Shown here: one piece after another, positions 42,001-55,692 of the stretch | Layout: the number at the start of each line of letters is the position of its first letter | Position numbering within the stretch: position 1 is the stretch's first letter | NCBI GenBank assembly: GCA_963920705.1 | Contig: CAWUCO010000177.1 | Location: 62,001-126,000 of the forward strand | Source: Odiellus spinosus | Taxonomy: Eukaryota; Arthropoda; Arachnida; Opiliones; Phalangiidae | DNA: 64,000 bases | Reading direction: 5' to 3' | The notes under the pieces: model-generated | What the model saw: only the letters and a program-made list of their open reading frames with translations | What the model was told of the DNA's origin: nothing | The model's database searches: none | Translations under genes and position numbers: made by a program

Positions 42001-45000
42001 AATTTTTGGATCTATACTTGGGAAATTTTTGGATCTATACTTGGGAAATGTTTGGATCTATACTTGGGAAATTTTTGGATCTATACTTGGGAAATTTTTG
42101 GATCTATAGTTGGGAAATTTTTGGATCTATAGTTGGGAAATTTTTGGATCTATACTTGGGAAATTTTTGGATCTATACTTGGGAAATTTTTCGATCTATA
42201 CTATGGAAATTTTTCGATCTATACTTGGGAAATTTTTCGATCTATACTTGGGAAATTTTTCGATCTATACTTGGGAAATTTTTTGATCTATACTTGGGAA
42301 ATTTTTGGATCTATTCTTGGGAAATTTTTGGATCTATACTTGTGAAATTTTTAGATCTATACTTGGGAAATTTTTCGATCTATACTTGGGAAATTTTTCG
42401 ATCTGTACTTGGGAAATTTTTCGAACTATACTTGGGTAATTTTTCGATCTATACTTGGGAAATTTTTGGATTTATACTTGGGAAATTTTTGGATCTATAC
42501 TTGGGAAATTTTTCGATCTATACTCGGGGGAAATTTTTCGATCTATACTTGGGTAATTTTTCGATCTATACTTGGGAAATTTTTGGCTCTATACTTGGGA
42601 AATTTTTGGATCTATACTTGGGAAATTTTTGGATCTATACCTGTAAAATTTTTGGATCTATACTTGGGATATTTTTGGATCTATACCAGGAAAATTTTTT
42701 GGATCTATACTTGGGAAATTTTTCGATCTATACTTGGGAAATTTTTCGATCTATACTTGGGAAATTTTTCGATCTATACTTGGGAAATTTTTCGATCTAT
42801 ACTTGGGAAAGTTTTCGATCTATACTTGGGAAATTTTTCGATCTATACATGGGAAATTTTTCGATGTATACTTGGGAAATTTTTCGATCTATACTTGGGA
42901 AATTTTTCGATCTATACTTGGGAAATTTTTGGATCTATACTTGGGGAATTTTGGGATCTATACTTGGGAAGTTTTTGGATCTATACTTGGGAAATTTTTG
43001 GATCTATACTAGGGAAATTTTTTGATCTATACTTGGGAAATTTTTGGATCTATACTTTTGAAATTTTTTTATCTATACTTGGGAAATTTTTGGATCTATA
43101 CTTGGGAAATGTTTGGATCTATACTTGGGAAATTTTTCGATCTATACTTGGGAAATTTTTCGATCTATACTTGGAAAATCTTTCGATCTATACTTGGGAA
43201 ATTTTTCGATCTATACTTGGGAAATTTTTCGATCTATACTTGGGAAATTTTTCGATCTATACTTGGGAAATTTTTCGATCTATACTTGGGAAATTTTTGG
43301 ATCTATACTTGGGAAATTTTTGGATCTATACTTGGGAAATGTTTGGATCTATACTTGGGAAATTTTTGGATCTATACTTGGGAAATTTTTGGATCTATAG
43401 TTGGGAAATTTTTGGATCTATACTTGGGAAATTTTTGGATCTATACTTGGGAAATTTTTCGATCTATACTATGGAAATTTTTCGATCTATACTTGGGAAA
43501 TTTTTCGATCTATACTTGGGAAATTTTTCGATCTATGCTTGGGAAATTTTTCGATCTATACTTGGGAAATTTTTGGATCTATACTTGGGAAATTTTTGGA
43601 TCTATTCTTGGGAAATTTTTGGATCTATACTTGGGAAATTTTTCGATCTATACTTGGGAAATTTTTCGATCTATACTTGGGAAATTTTTCTATCTATACT
43701 TGGGTAATTTTTCGATCTATACTTGGGAAATTTTTGGATTTATACTTGGGAAATTTTTGGATCTATACTTGGGAAATTTTTCGATCTATACTTGGGGGAA
43801 ATTTTTCGATCTATACTTGGGAAATTTTTGGATCTATACTTGGGAAATTTTTGGATCTATACCTGTAAAATTTTTGGATCTATACTTGGAAATTTTTGGA
43901 TCTATACTTGGGATATTTTTGGATCTATACCAGGAAAATTTTTTGGATCTATACTTGGGAAATTTTTCGATCTATACTTGGGAAATTTTTCGATCTATAC
44001 TAGGGAAATTTTTCGATGTATACTTGGGAAATTTTTCGATCTATACTTGGGAAATTTTTCGATCTATACTTGGGAAATTTTTCGATCTATACTTGGGAAA
44101 TTTTTGGATCTATACTTGGGGAATTTTGGGATCTATACTTGGGAAGTTTTTGGATCTATACTTGGGAAATTTTTGGATCTATACTAGGGAAATTTTTTGA
44201 TCTATACTTGGGAAATTTTTGGATCTATACTTTTGAAATTTTTGGATCTATACTTGGGAAATTTTTGGATCTATACTTGGGAAATGTTTGGATCTATACT
44301 TGGGAAATTTTTCGATCTATACTTGGGAAATTTTTCGATCTATACTTGGGAAATTTTTCGATCTATACTTGGAAAATTTTTCGATCTATACTTGGGAAAT
44401 TTTTCGATCTATACTTGGGAAATTTTTCGATCTATGCTTGGGAAATTTTTCGATCTATACTTGGGAAATTTTTCGATCTATACTTGGGAAATTTTTGGAT
44501 CTATACTTGGGAAATTTTTGGATCTATACTTGGGAAATTTTTGGATCTATACTTAGGAAATTTTTGGATCTATACTTGGGAAATTTTTGGATCTATAGTT
44601 GGGAAATTTTTGGATCTATACTTGGGAAATTTTTCGATCTATACTTGGGAAATTTTTCGATCTATACTTGGGAAATTTTTCGATCTATACTTGGGAAATT
44701 TTTCGATCTATACTTGGGAAATTTTTCGATCTATACTTGGGAAATTTTTGGATCTATTCTTGGGAAATTTTTGGATCTATACTTGGGAAATTTTTAGATC
44801 TATACTTGGGAAATTTTTCGATCTATACTTGGGAAATTTTTCGATCTATACTTGGGAAATTTTTCGAACTATACTTGGGTAATTTTTCGATCTATACTTG
44901 GGAAATTTTTGGATTTATACTTGGGAAATTTTTGGATCTATACTTGGGAAATTTTTCGATCTATACTTGGGGGAAATTTTTCGATCTATACTTGGGTAAT

Positions 45001-45728
45001 TTTTCGATCTATACTTGGGAAATTTTTGGCTCTATACTTGGGAAATTTTTGGATCTATACTTGGGAAATTTTTGGATCTATACCTGTAAAATTTTTGGAT
45101 CTATACTTGGGAAATTTTTGGATCTATACTTGGGATATTTTTGGATCTATACCAGGAAAATTTTTTGGATCTATACTTGGGAAATTTTTCGATCTATACT
45201 TGGGAAATTTTTCGATCTATACTAGGGAAATTTTTCGATCTATACTTGGGAAATTTTTCGATCTATACTTGGGAAATTTTTCGATCTATACTTGGGAAAT
45301 TTTTCGATCTATACTTGGGAAATTTTTCGATCTATACTTGGGAAAGTTTTCGATCTATACTTGGGAAATTTTTCGATCTATACTTGGGAAATTTTTCGAT
45401 CTATACTATGGAAATTTTTCGATCTATACTTGGGAAATTTTTCGATCTATACTTGGGAAATTTTTCGATCTATACTTGGGAAATTTTTCGATCTATACTT
45501 GGGAAATTTTTCGATCTATACTTGGGAAATTTTTGGATCTATTCTTGGGAAATTTTTGGATCTATACTTGGGAAATTTTTAGATCTATACTTGGGAAATT
45601 TTTCGATCTATACTTGGGAAATTTTTCGATCTATACCTGGGAAATTTTTCGATCTATACTTGGGAAATTTTTGGATCTATTCTTGGGAAATTTTTTGATC
45701 TATAAATGGAAAATTTTTTAATCTATAC

Positions 45729-48700
45729 TTGCGAAAATTTTCGATCTATACTTGGGAAATTTTTCGATCTATACTTGGGAAATTTTTGGATCTATACTTG
45801 GGGAATTTTGGGATCTATACTTGGGAAATTTTTGGATCTATACTAGGGAAATTTTTTGATCTATACTTGGGAAATTTTTGGATCTATACTTTTGAAATTT
45901 TTGGATCTATACTTAGGAAATTTTTCGATCTATACTTGGGAAATTTTTCGATCTATACTTGGGAAATTTTTCGATCTATACTTGGGAAATTTTTCGATCT
46001 ATACTTGGGAAATTTTTCGATCTATACTTGGGAAATTTTTGGATCTATACTTGGGAAATTTTTGGATCTATACTTAGGAAATTTTTGGATCTATACTTGG
46101 GAAATTTTTGGATCTATACTTGGGAAATGTTTGGATCTATACTTGGGAAATTTTTCGATCTATACTTGGGAAATTTTTCGATCTATACTTGGAAAATTTT
46201 TCGATCTATACTTGGGAAATTTTTCGATCTATACTTGGGAAATTTTTCGATCTATACTTGGGAAATTTTTCGATCTATACTTGGGAAATTTTTCGATCTA
46301 TACTTGGGAAATTTTTGGATCTATACTTGGGAAATTTTTGGATCTATACTTAGGAAATTTTTGGATCTATACTTGGGAAAATTTTGGATCTATACTTTTG
46401 AAATTTTTGGATCTATACTTGGGAAATTTTTGGATCTATACTTGGGAAATGTTCGGATCTATTCTTGGGAAATTTTTGGATCCATACTTGGGAAATTTTT
46501 GGATCTATAGTTGGGAAATTTTTGGATCTATACTTGGGAAATTTTTGGATCTATACTTGGGAAATTTTTCGATCTATACTATGGAAATTTTTCGATCTAT
46601 ACTTGGGAAATTTTTCGATCTATACTTGGGAAATTTTTCGATCTATACTTGGGAAATTTTTCGATCTATACTTGGGAAATGTTTGGATCTATACTTGGGA
46701 AATTTTTCGATCTATACTTGGGAAATTTTTCGATCTATACTTGGAAAATTTTTCGATCTATACTTGGGAAATTTTTCGATCTATACTTGGGAAATTTTTC
46801 GATCTATACTTGGGAAATTTTTCGATCTATACTTGGGAAATTTTTCGATCTATACTTGGGAAATTTTTGGATCTATACTTGGGAAATTTTTGGATCTATA
46901 CTTAGGAAATTTTTGGATCTATACTTGGGAAAATTTTGGATCTATACTTTTGAAATTTTTGGATCTATACTTGGGAAATTTTTGGATCTATACTTGGGAA
47001 ATGTTTGGATCTATACTTGGGAAATTTTTGGATCCATACTTGGGAAATTTTTGGATCTATAGTTGGGAAATTTTTGGATCTATACTTGGGAAATTTTTGG
47101 ATCTATACTTGGGAAATTTTTCGATCTATACTATGGAAATTTTTCGATCTATACTTGGGAAATTTTTCGATCTATACTTGGGAAATTTTTCGATCTATAC
47201 TTGGGAAATTTTTCGATCTATACTTGGGAAATTTTTCGATCTATACTTGGGAAATTTTTGGATCTATTCTTGGGAAATTTTTGGATCTATACTTGGGAAA
47301 TTTTTAGATCTATACTTGGAAAATTTTTCGATCTATACTTGGGAAATTTTTCGATCTATACTTGGGAAATTTTTCGATCTATACCTGGGAAATTTTTCGA
47401 TCTATACTTGGGAAATTTTTGGATCTATTCTTGGGAAATTTTTTGATCTATAAATGGAAAATTTTTTAATCTATACTTGCGAAAATTTTCGATCTATACT
47501 TGGGAAATTTTTCGATCTATACTTGGGAAATTTTTGGATCTATACTTGGGGAATTTTGGGATCTATACTTGGGAAATTTTTGGATCTATACTAGGGAAAT
47601 TTTTTGATCTATACTTGGGAAATTTTTGGACCTATACTTTTGAAATTTTTGGATCTATACTTAGGAAATTTTTCGATCTATACTTGGGAAATTTTTCGAT
47701 CTATACTTGGGAAATTTTTCGATCTATACTTGGGAAATTTTTCGATCTATACTTGGGAAATTTTTCGATCTATACTTGGGAAATTTTTGGATCTATACTT
47801 GGGAAATTTTTGGATCTATACTTAGGAAATTTTTGGATCTATACTTGGGAAATTTTTGGATCTATACTTGGGAAATGTTTGGATCTATACTTGGGAAATT
47901 TTTCGATCTATACTTGGGAAATTTTTCGATCTATACTTGGAAAATTTTTCGATCTATACTTGGGAAATTTTTCGATCTATACTTGGGAAATTTTTCGATC
48001 TATACTTGGGAAATTTTTCGATCTATACTTGGGAAATTTTTCGATCTATACTTGGGAAATTTTTGGATCTATACTTGGGAAATTTTTGGATCTATACTTA
48101 GGAAATTTTTGGATCTATACTTGGGAAAATTTTGGATCTATACTTTTGAAATTTTTGGATCTATACTTGGGAAATTTTTGGATCTATACTTGGGAAATGT
48201 TCGGATCTATTCTTGGGAAATTTTTGGATCCATACTTGGGAAATTTTTGGATCTATAGTTGGGAAATTTTTGGATCTATACTTGGGAAATTTTTGGATCT
48301 ATACTTGGGAAATTTTTCGATCTATACTATGGAAATTTTTCGATCTATACTTGGGAAATTTTTCGATCTATACTTGGGAAATTTTTCGATCTATACTTGG
48401 GAAATTTTTCGATCTATACTTGGGAAATGTTTGGATCTATACTTGGGAAATTTTTCGATCTATACTTGGGAAATTTTTCGATCTATACTTGGAAAATTTT
48501 TCGATCTATACTTGGGAAATTTTTCGATCTATACTTGGGAAATTTTTCGATCTATACTTGGGAAATTTTTCGATCTATACTTGGGAAATTTTTCGATCTA
48601 TACTTGGGAAATTTTTGGATCTATACTTGGGAAATTTTTGGATCTATACTTAGGAAATTTTTGGATCTATACTTGGGAAAATTTTGGATCTATACTTTTG

Positions 48701-51700
48701 AAATTTTTGGATCTATACTTGGGAAATTTTTGGATCTATACTTGGGAAATGTTTGGATCTATACTTGGGAAATTTTTGGATCCATACTTGGGAAATTTTT
48801 GGATCTATAGTTGGGAAATTTTTGGATCTATACTTGGGAAATTTTTGGATCTATACTTGGGAAATTTTTCGATCTATACTATGGAAATTTTTCGATCTAT
48901 ACTTGGGAAATTTTTCGATCTATACTTGGGAAATTTTTCGATCTATACTTGGGAAATTTTTCGATCTATACTTGGGAAATTTTTCGATCTATACTTGGGA
49001 AATTTTTGGATCTATTCTTGGGAAATTTTTGGATCTATACTTGGGAAATTTTTAGATCTATACTTGGAAAATTTTTCGATCTATACTTGGGAAATTTTTC
49101 GATCTATACTTGGGAAATTTTTCGAACTATACTTGGGTAATTTTTCGATCTATACTTGGGAAATTTTTGGATTTATACTTGGGAAATTTTTGGATCTATA
49201 CTTGGGAAATTTTTCGATCTATACTTGGGGGAAATTTTTCGATCTATACTTGGGTAATTTTTCGATCTATACTTGGGAAATTTTTGGCTCTATACTTGGA
49301 AAATTTTCGATCTATACTTGGGAAATTTTTCGATCTATACTTGGGAAATTTTTGGATCTATACTTGGGGAATTTTGGGATCTATACTTGGGAAGTTTTTG
49401 GATCTATACTTGGGAAATTTTTGGATCTATACTAGGGAAATTTTTTGATCTATACTTGGGAAATTTTTGGATCTATACTTTTGAAATTTTTGGATCTATA
49501 CTTAGGAAATTTTTCGATCTATACTTGGGAAATTTTTCGATCTATACTTGGGAAATTTTTCGATCTATACTTGGGAAATTTTTCGATCTATACTTGGGAA
49601 ATTTTTCGATCTATACTTGGGAAATTTTTGGATCTATACTTGGGAAATTTTTGGATCTATACTTAGGAAATTTTTGGATCTATACTTGGGAAATTTTTGG
49701 ATCTATACTTGGGAAATGTTTGGATCTATACTTGGGAAATTTTTCGATCTATACTTGGGAAATTTTTCGATCTATACTTGGAAAATTTTTCGATCTATAC
49801 TTGGGAAATTTTTCGATCTATACTTGGGAAATTTTTCGATCTATACTTGGGAAATTTTTCGATCTATACTTGGGAAATTTTTCGATCTATACTTGGGAAA
49901 TTTTTGGATCTATACTTGGGAAATTTTTGGATCTATACTTAGGAAATTTTTGGATCTATACTTGGGAAAATTTTGGATCTATACTTTTGAAATTTTTGGA
50001 TCTATACTTGGGAAATTTTTGGATCTATACTTGGGAAATGTTCGGATCTATTCTTGGGAAATTTTTGGATCCATACTTGGGAAATTTTTGGATCTATAGT
50101 TGGGAAATTTTTGGATCTATACTTGGGAAATTTTTGGATCTATACTTGGGAAATTTTTCGATCTATACTATGGAAATTTTTCGATCTATACTTGGGAAAT
50201 TTTTCGATCTATACTTGGGAAATTTTTCGATCTATACTTGGGAAATTTTTCGATCTATACTTGGGAAATGTTTGGATCTATACTTGGGAAATTTTTCGAT
50301 CTATACTTGGGAAATTTTTCGATCTATACTTGGAAAATTTTTCGATCTATACTTGGGAAATTTTTCGATCTATACTTGGGAAATTTTTCGATCTATACTT
50401 GGGAAATTTTTCGATCTATACTTGGGAAATTTTTCGATCTATACTTGGGAAATTTTTGGATCTATACTTGGGAAATTTTTGGATCTATACTTAGGAAATT
50501 TTTGGATCTATACTTGGGAAAATTTTGGATCTATACTTTTGAAATTTTTGGATCTATACTTGGGAAATTTTTGGATCTATACTTGGGAAATGTTTGGATC
50601 TATACTTGGGAAATTTTTGGATCCATACTTGGGAAATTTTTGGATCTATAGTTGGGAAATTTTTGGATCTATACTTGGGAAATTTTTGGATCTATACTTG
50701 GGAAATTTTTCGATCTATACTATGGAAATTTTTCGATCTATACTTGGGAAATTTTTCGATCTATACTTGGGAAATTTTTCGATCTATACTTGGGAAATTT
50801 TTCGATCTATACTTGGGAAATTTTTCGATCTATACTTGGGAAATTTTTGGATCTATTCTTGGGAAATTTTTGGATCTATACTTGGGAAATTTTTAGATCT
50901 ATACTTGGAAAATTTTTCGATCTATACTTGGGAAATTTTTCGATCTATACTTGGGAAATTTTTCGAACTATACTTGGGTAATTTTTCGATCTATACTTGG
51001 GAAATTTTTGGATTTATACTTGGGAAATTTTTGGATCTATACTTGGGAAATTTTTCGATCTATACTTGGGGGAAATTTTTCGATCTATACTTGGGTAATT
51101 TTTCGATCTATACTTGGGAAATTTTTGGCTCTATACTTGGGAAATTTTTGGATCTATACTTGGGAAATTTTTAGATCTATACTTGGGAAATTTTTCGATC
51201 TATACTTGGGAAATTTTTCGATCTATACTTGGGAAATTTTTCGAACTATACTTGGGTAATTTTTCGATCTATACTTGGGAAATTTTTGGATTTATACTTG
51301 GGAAATTTTTGGATCTATACTTGGGAAATTTTTCGATCTATACTTGGGGGAAATTTTTCGATCTATACTTGGGTAATTTTTCGATCTATATTTGGGAAAT
51401 TTTTCGATCTATACTTTTGAAATTTTTGGATCTATACTTGGGAAATTTTTGGATCTATACTTGGGAAATGTTTGGATCTATACTTGGGAAATTTTTCGAT
51501 CTATACTTGGGAAATTTTTCGAACTATACTTGGGTAATTTTTCGATCTATACTTGGGAAATTTTTGGATTTATACTTGGGAAATTTTTGGATCTATACTT
51601 GGGAAATTTTTCGATCTATACTTGGGGGAAATTTTTCGATCTATACTTGGGTAATTTTTCGATCTATACTTGGGAAATTTTTGGCTCTATACTTGGGAAA

Positions 51701-54263
51701 TTTTTGGATCTATACTTGGGAAATTTTTGGATCTATACCTGTAAAATTTTTGGATCTATACTTGGGAAATTTTTGGATCTATACTTGGGATATTTTTGGA
51801 TCTATACCAGGAAAATTTTTTGGATCTATACTTGGGAAATTTTTCGATCTATACTTGGGAAATTTTTCGATCTATACTAGGGAAATTTTTCGATCTATAC
51901 TTGGGAAATTTTTCGATCTATACTTGGGAAATTTTTCGATCTATACTTGGGAAATTTTTCGATCTATACTTGGGAAATTTTTCGATCTATACTTGGGAAA
52001 GTTTTCGATCTATACTTGGGAAATTTTTCGATCTATACTTGGGAAATTTTTCGATCTATACTATGGAAATTTTTCGATCTATACTTGGGAAATTTTTCGA
52101 TCTATACTTGGGAAATTTTTCGATCTATACTTGGGAAATTTTTCGATCTATACTTGGGAAATTTTTCGATCTATACTTGGGAAATTTTTGGATCTATTCT
52201 TGGGAAATTTTTGGATCTATACTTGGGAAATTTTTAGATCTATACTTGGGAAATTTTTCGATCTATACTTGGGAAATTTTTCGATCTATACCTGGGAAAT
52301 TTTTCGATCTATACTTGGGAAATTTTTGGATCTATTCTTGGGAAATTTTTTGATCTATACCTGGAAAATTTTTTAATCTATACTTGCGAAAATTTTCGAT
52401 CTATACTTGGGAAATTTTTCGATCTATACTTGGGAAATTTTTGGATCTATACTTGGGGAATTTTGGGATCTATACTTGGGAAGTTTTTGGATCTATACTT
52501 GGGAAATTTTTGGATCTATACTAGGGAAATTTTTTGATCTATACTTGGGAAATTTTTGGATCTATACTTTTGAAATTTTTGGATCTATACTTAGGAAATT
52601 TTTCGATCTATACTTGGGAAATTTTTCGATCTATACTTGGGAAATTTTTCGATCTATACTTGGGAAATTTTTCGATCTATACTTGGGAAATTTTTCGATC
52701 TATACTTGGGAAATTTTTGGATCTATACTTGGGAAATTTTTGGATCTATACTTAGGAAATTTTTGGATCTATACTTGGGAAATTTTTGGATCTATACTTG
52801 GGAAATGTTTGGATCTATACTTGGGAAATTTTTCGATCTATACTTGGGAAATTTTTCGATCTATACTTGGAAAATTTTTCGATCTATACTTGGGAAATTT
52901 TTCGATCTATACTTGGGAAATTTTTCGATCTATACTTGGGAAATTTTTCGATCTATACTTGGGAAATTTTTGGATCTATACTTGGGAAATTTTTCGATCT
53001 ATACTTGGGAAATTTTTGGATCTATACTTAGGAAATTTTTGGATCTATACTTGGGAAAATTTTGGATCTATACTTTTGAAATTTTTGGATCTATACTTGG
53101 GAAATTTTTGGATCTATACTTGGGAAATGTTTGGATCTATACTTGGGAAATTTTTGGATCCATACTTGGGAAATTTTTGGATCTATAGTTGGGAAATTTT
53201 TGGATCTATACTTGGGAAATTTTTGGATCTATACTTGGGAAATTTTTCGATCTATACTATGGAAATTTTTCGATCTATACTTGGGAAATTTTTCGATCTA
53301 TACTTGGGAAATTTTTCGATCTATACTTGGGAAATTTTTCGATCTATACTTGGGGAATGTTTGGATCTATACTTGGGAAATTTTTCGATCTATACTTGGG
53401 AAATTTTTCGATCTATACTTGGAAAATTTTTCGATCTATACTTGGGAAATTTTTCGATCTATACTTGGGAAATTTTTCGATCTATACTTGGGAAATTTTT
53501 CGATCTATACTTGGGAAATTTTTCGATCTATACTTGGGAAATTTTTGGATCTATACTTGGGAAATTTTTGGATCTATACTTAGGAAATTTTTGGATCTAT
53601 ACTTGGGAAAATTTTGGATCTATACTTTTGAAATTTTTGGATCTATACTTGGGAAATTTTTGGATCTATACTTGGGAAATGTTTGGATCTATACTTGGGA
53701 AATTTTTGGATCCATACTCGGGAAATTTTTGGATCTATAGTTGGGAAATTTTTGGATCTATACTTGGGAAATTTTTGGATCTATACTTGGGAAATTTTTC
53801 GATCTATACTATGGAAATTTTTCGATCTATACTTGGGAAATTTTTCGATCTATACTTGGGAAATTTTTCGATCTATACTTGGGAAATTTTTCGATCTATA
53901 CTTGGGAAATTTTTCGATCTATACTTGGGAAATTTTTGGATCTATTCTTGGGAAATTTTTGGATCTATACTTGGGAAATTTTTAGATCTATACTTGGAAA
54001 ATTTTTCGATCTATACTTGGGAAATTTTTCGATCTATACTTGGGAAATTTTTCGAACTATACTTGGGTAATTTTTCGATCTATACTTGGGAAATTTTTGG
54101 ATTTATACTTGGGAAATTTTTGGATCTATACTTGGGAAATTTTTGGATCTATACTTGGGGGAAATTTTTCGATCTATACTTGGGTAATTTTTCGATCTAT
54201 ACTTGGGAAATTTTTGGCTCTATACTTGGGAAATTTTTGGATCTATACTTGGGAAATTTTTAG
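45729..54263 (+). repeat. Four copies of a ~1.75-kb block, each with internal 552-bp duplication
   Basis: Copies begin near 45,729, 47,477, 49,318 and 52,407. Corresponding points are spaced 1,748 bp (76 monomers), 1,841 bp (80 monomers plus 1) and 3,089 bp (134 monomers plus 7). The odd bases are exactly those of the 24/25-bp and 22-bp monomers in each interval. The ACTATGGAAA marker (A of ATGG) sits at 46,581/47,133, 48,329/48,881, 50,170/50,722 and 53,259/53,811, so each copy holds a 552-bp pair. The third copy's interval is longer because a ~1.2-kb section with cassette B and 25-bp monomers follows it. Confidence 0.88.
51066..51646 (+). repeat. 278-bp (12-monomer) spacing of 25-bp monomers
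   Basis: 25-bp monomers start at 51,066, 51,344 and 51,622, each 278 bp apart (12 monomers plus the 2 extra bases). The same spacing occurs at 54,155/54,433 and 55,332/55,610. The right half of each interval shares the order CG, AACTATAC, GGGTAATTTTTCG, ATTTATAC, GG, CG, 25-bp monomer. The left halves differ, so partial duplication of cassette B is a better description than a clean tandem triplet. Confidence 0.8.
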
Positions 54264-55692
54264 ATCTATACTTGGGAAATTTTTCGATCTATACTTGGGA
54301 AATTTTTCGATCTATACTTGGGAAATTTTTCGAACTATACTTGGGTAATTTTTCGATCTATACTTGGGAAATTTTTGGATTTATACTTGGGAAATTTTTG
54401 GATCTATACTTGGGAAATTTTTCGATCTATACTTGGGGGAAATTTTTCGATCTATACTTGGGTAATTTTTCGATCTATACTTGGGAAATTTTTCGATCTA
54501 TACTTTTGAAATTTTTGGATCTATACTTGGGAAATTTTTGGATCTATACTTGGGAAATGTTTGGATCTATACTTGGGAAATTTTTCGATCTATACTTGGG
54601 AAATTTTTCGATCTATACTTGGAAAATTTTTCGATCTATACTTGGGAAATTTTTCGATCTATACTTGGGAAATTTTTCGATCTATACTTGGGAAATTTTT
54701 CGATCTATACTTGGGAAATTTTTGGATCTATACTTGGGAAATTTTTGGATCTATACTTAGGAAATTTTTGGATCTATACTTGGGAAAATTTTGGATCTAT
54801 ACTTTTGAAATTTTTGGATCTATACTTGGGAAATTTTTGGATCTATACTTGGGAAATGTTTGGATCTATACTTGGGAAATTTTTGGATCCATACTCGGGA
54901 AATTTTTGGATCTATAGTTGGGAAATTTTTGGATCTATACTTGGGAAATTTTTGGATCTATACTTGGGAAATTTTTCGATCTATACTATGGAAATTTTTC
55001 GATCTATACTTGGGAAATTTTTCGATCTATACTTGGGAAATTTTTCGATCTATACTTGGGAAATTTTTCGATCTATACTTGGGAAATTTTTCGATCTATA
55101 CTTGGGAAATTTTTGGATCTATTCTTGGGAAATTTTTGGATCTTTACTTGGGAAATTTTTAGATCTATACTTGGAAAATTTTTCGATCTATACTTGGGAA
55201 ATTTTTCGATCTATACTTGGGAAATTTTTCGAACTATACTTGGGTAATTTTTCGATCTATACTTGGGAAATTTTTGGATTTATACTTGGGAAATTTTTGG
55301 ATCTATACTTGGGAAATTTTTGGATCTATACTTGGGGGAAATTTTTCGATCTATACTTGGGTAATTTTTCGATCTATACTTGGGAAATTTTTGGCTCTAT
55401 ACTTGGGAAATTTTTGGATCTATACTTGGGAAATTTTTAGATCTATACTTGGGAAATTTTTCGATCTATACTTGGGAAATTTTTCGATCTATACTTGGGA
55501 AATTTTTCGAACTATACTTGGGTAATTTTTCGATCTATACTTGGGAAATTTTTGGATTTATACTTGGGAAATTTTTGGATCTATACTTGGGAAATTTTTC
55601 GATCTATACTTGGGGGAAATTTTTCGATCTATACTTGGGTAATTTTTCGATCTATACTTGGGAAATTTTTCGATCTATACTTTTGAAATTTT
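54040..55692 (+). repeat. Block repeated at an offset of 1,177 bp
   Basis: Segments from 54,040 to about 54,515 recur at 55,217 to about 55,692, and the ACTATGGAAA marker at 53,811 recurs at 54,988. The offset is 51 monomers plus 4 bp, the four extra bases coming from two 25-bp monomers. The same segments also occur 3,089 bp upstream (50,951 onward), making a series of three. Confidence 0.82.

Larger units (their letters stand above)
46..49317 (+). repeat. 22-bp monomers (nine, scattered)
   Basis: Monomers lacking one base lie at 46-67, 2,322-2,343, 4,299-4,320, 6,782-6,803, 8,575-8,596, 17,429-17,450, 32,788-32,809, 43,886-43,907 and 49,296-49,317. The first four are one lineage (one G lost before AAATTTTTCG). 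The loss at 8,575 and 32,788 is in the T run. Those at 17,429 and 43,886 lose a G. The one at 49,296 combines GGAAAATTTTCG with a shorter T run and sits at a block junction. The last five look independent. Confidence 0.93.

Noticed and set aside
47477-49435. Longest forward open frame (652 codons) as a repeat protein gene
   Set aside because: It is pure satellite, open only because the monomer lacks forward stops. The other two frames are also open over long stretches with the same peptide cycle. It starts at TTG, has no unique end domain, splice signal or codon pattern, and nearby copies differ by 1- and 2-bp indels that would destroy a real reading frame.
51066-51646. Clean three-copy 278-bp tandem repeat
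   Set aside because: Only the right halves of the intervals match. The left halves carry different variants (GGCTCTATAC and AGATCT against TATATTTGGG and TTTTGAAA), so it is reported as partial duplication.
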